DNA from: Sabellastarte sp. h YS-2021
Lineage: Eukaryota > Annelida > Polychaeta > Sabellida > Sabellidae
Length of the DNA stretch: 64,000 nucleotides
Direction of reading: 5' to 3'
NCBI GenBank assembly: GCA_964017235.1
Contig: OZ024931.1
Location: forward strand, 101,698,221-101,762,220
A program made the position numbers and the translations under genes. The notes beneath the pieces were generated by a model. That model made no database searches. It had not been told where the DNA came from and was given only the letters and a program-made list of their open reading frames with translations. This document shows positions 63,807 through 64,000 of this stretch, in pieces (position 1 is the stretch's first letter; the number at the start of each line of letters is the position of its first letter).

Positions 63807-64000
63807 CATGCTTCCTTTGGGAGGTTTATTTCTGCTTCTTATGGGGCTGAACTCATCCCTCTCTTCCCCTACCTCAGAGTAGGTCTGTAAACAGGGGGGG
63901 CATTGTCGGTATAGCTGGGGTAACCAGCTGCTGATAACGGATCTTGGCCTGAAGGGTCGATCCAGGCCCGGAGAAAATCTTTGTTAGTTTATGAGTTCAC

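Larger units (their letters stand above)
58607..64000 (+). mobile_element. DIRS-A5, degenerate, cut by window end
   Basis: Starts TTTTATTGCGTTAATACATC. The left ITR (58607-58800) has the CRE mutated to TGACATCA. gag, RT/RNase H and YR are all present and heavily damaged. The window ends in the 3' UTR, so ICR and right ITR are not seen. The most decayed family-A copy. Confidence 0.9.

Overview
This is eukaryotic DNA, most likely from a marine invertebrate and probably a bivalve or other lophotrochozoan. Three short exons with GT-AG junctions encode consecutive pieces of the AAA ATPase fidgetin-like 1 (FIGNL1) on the + strand, at 20803-20882, 46867-46937 and 47556-47717. Almost everything else is transposable-element or satellite DNA. 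The bivalve guess rests on the elements: Helentron-associated (pearl/HINE-like) repeats with a ~155-bp tandem core, and many DIRS-like tyrosine-recombinase retrotransposons. The sequence does not prove it.

Layout. 1-3757: a 160-170-bp satellite interrupted twice by the same LINE 3' end, within a ~1.07-kb direct duplication. 4049-11168: a complete 7.1-kb HINE-like element with a 155-bp satellite, a 930-bp higher-order repeat inside it, 146-bp repeats and a terminal hairpin. 11169-20746: a second, 5'-truncated HINE carrying DIRS-A1 (12076-18456). 20803-20882: FIGNL1 exon a. 20883-46866: a 26-kb intron. It holds DIRS-A2 (21122-37100), split by an L1/Tx1-like LINE (24799-36531), which is itself split by DIRS-B (25648-31834) and the miniature DIRS-A3 (34385-36068). 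A hAT-like element (37363-38635), DIRS-A4 (38812-45208) and a hAT-like MITE (45719-46198) follow. 46867-47717: FIGNL1 exons b and c, separated by an intron filled by a minisatellite of decoy 3' splice sites. 47854-58606: HINE fragments, the nearly intact DIRS-C (48629-54374) and a complete HINE (54593-58096). 58607-64000: DIRS-A5, cut by the window end.

All DIRS elements are on the + strand. Autonomous copies have unequal inverted terminal repeats (ITRs), an internal complementary region (ICR) that is the reverse complement of the joined ends, and gag, RT/RNase H/Dam-like and tyrosine recombinase (YR) coding regions. In all three families (A, B, C) gag and YR lie in one reading frame separated by a single UGA followed by C. 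RT/RNase H lies in the +1 frame, giving a ~2-kb stretch open in two frames. In family A the frame just after that UGA encodes a conserved cysteine-rich segment. DIRS-C is the best preserved: one base separates it from three open frames. The others carry nonsense mutations, frameshifts or deletions. The L1 coding frame resumes exactly across both DIRS insertions, so those insertions made no target-site duplication.
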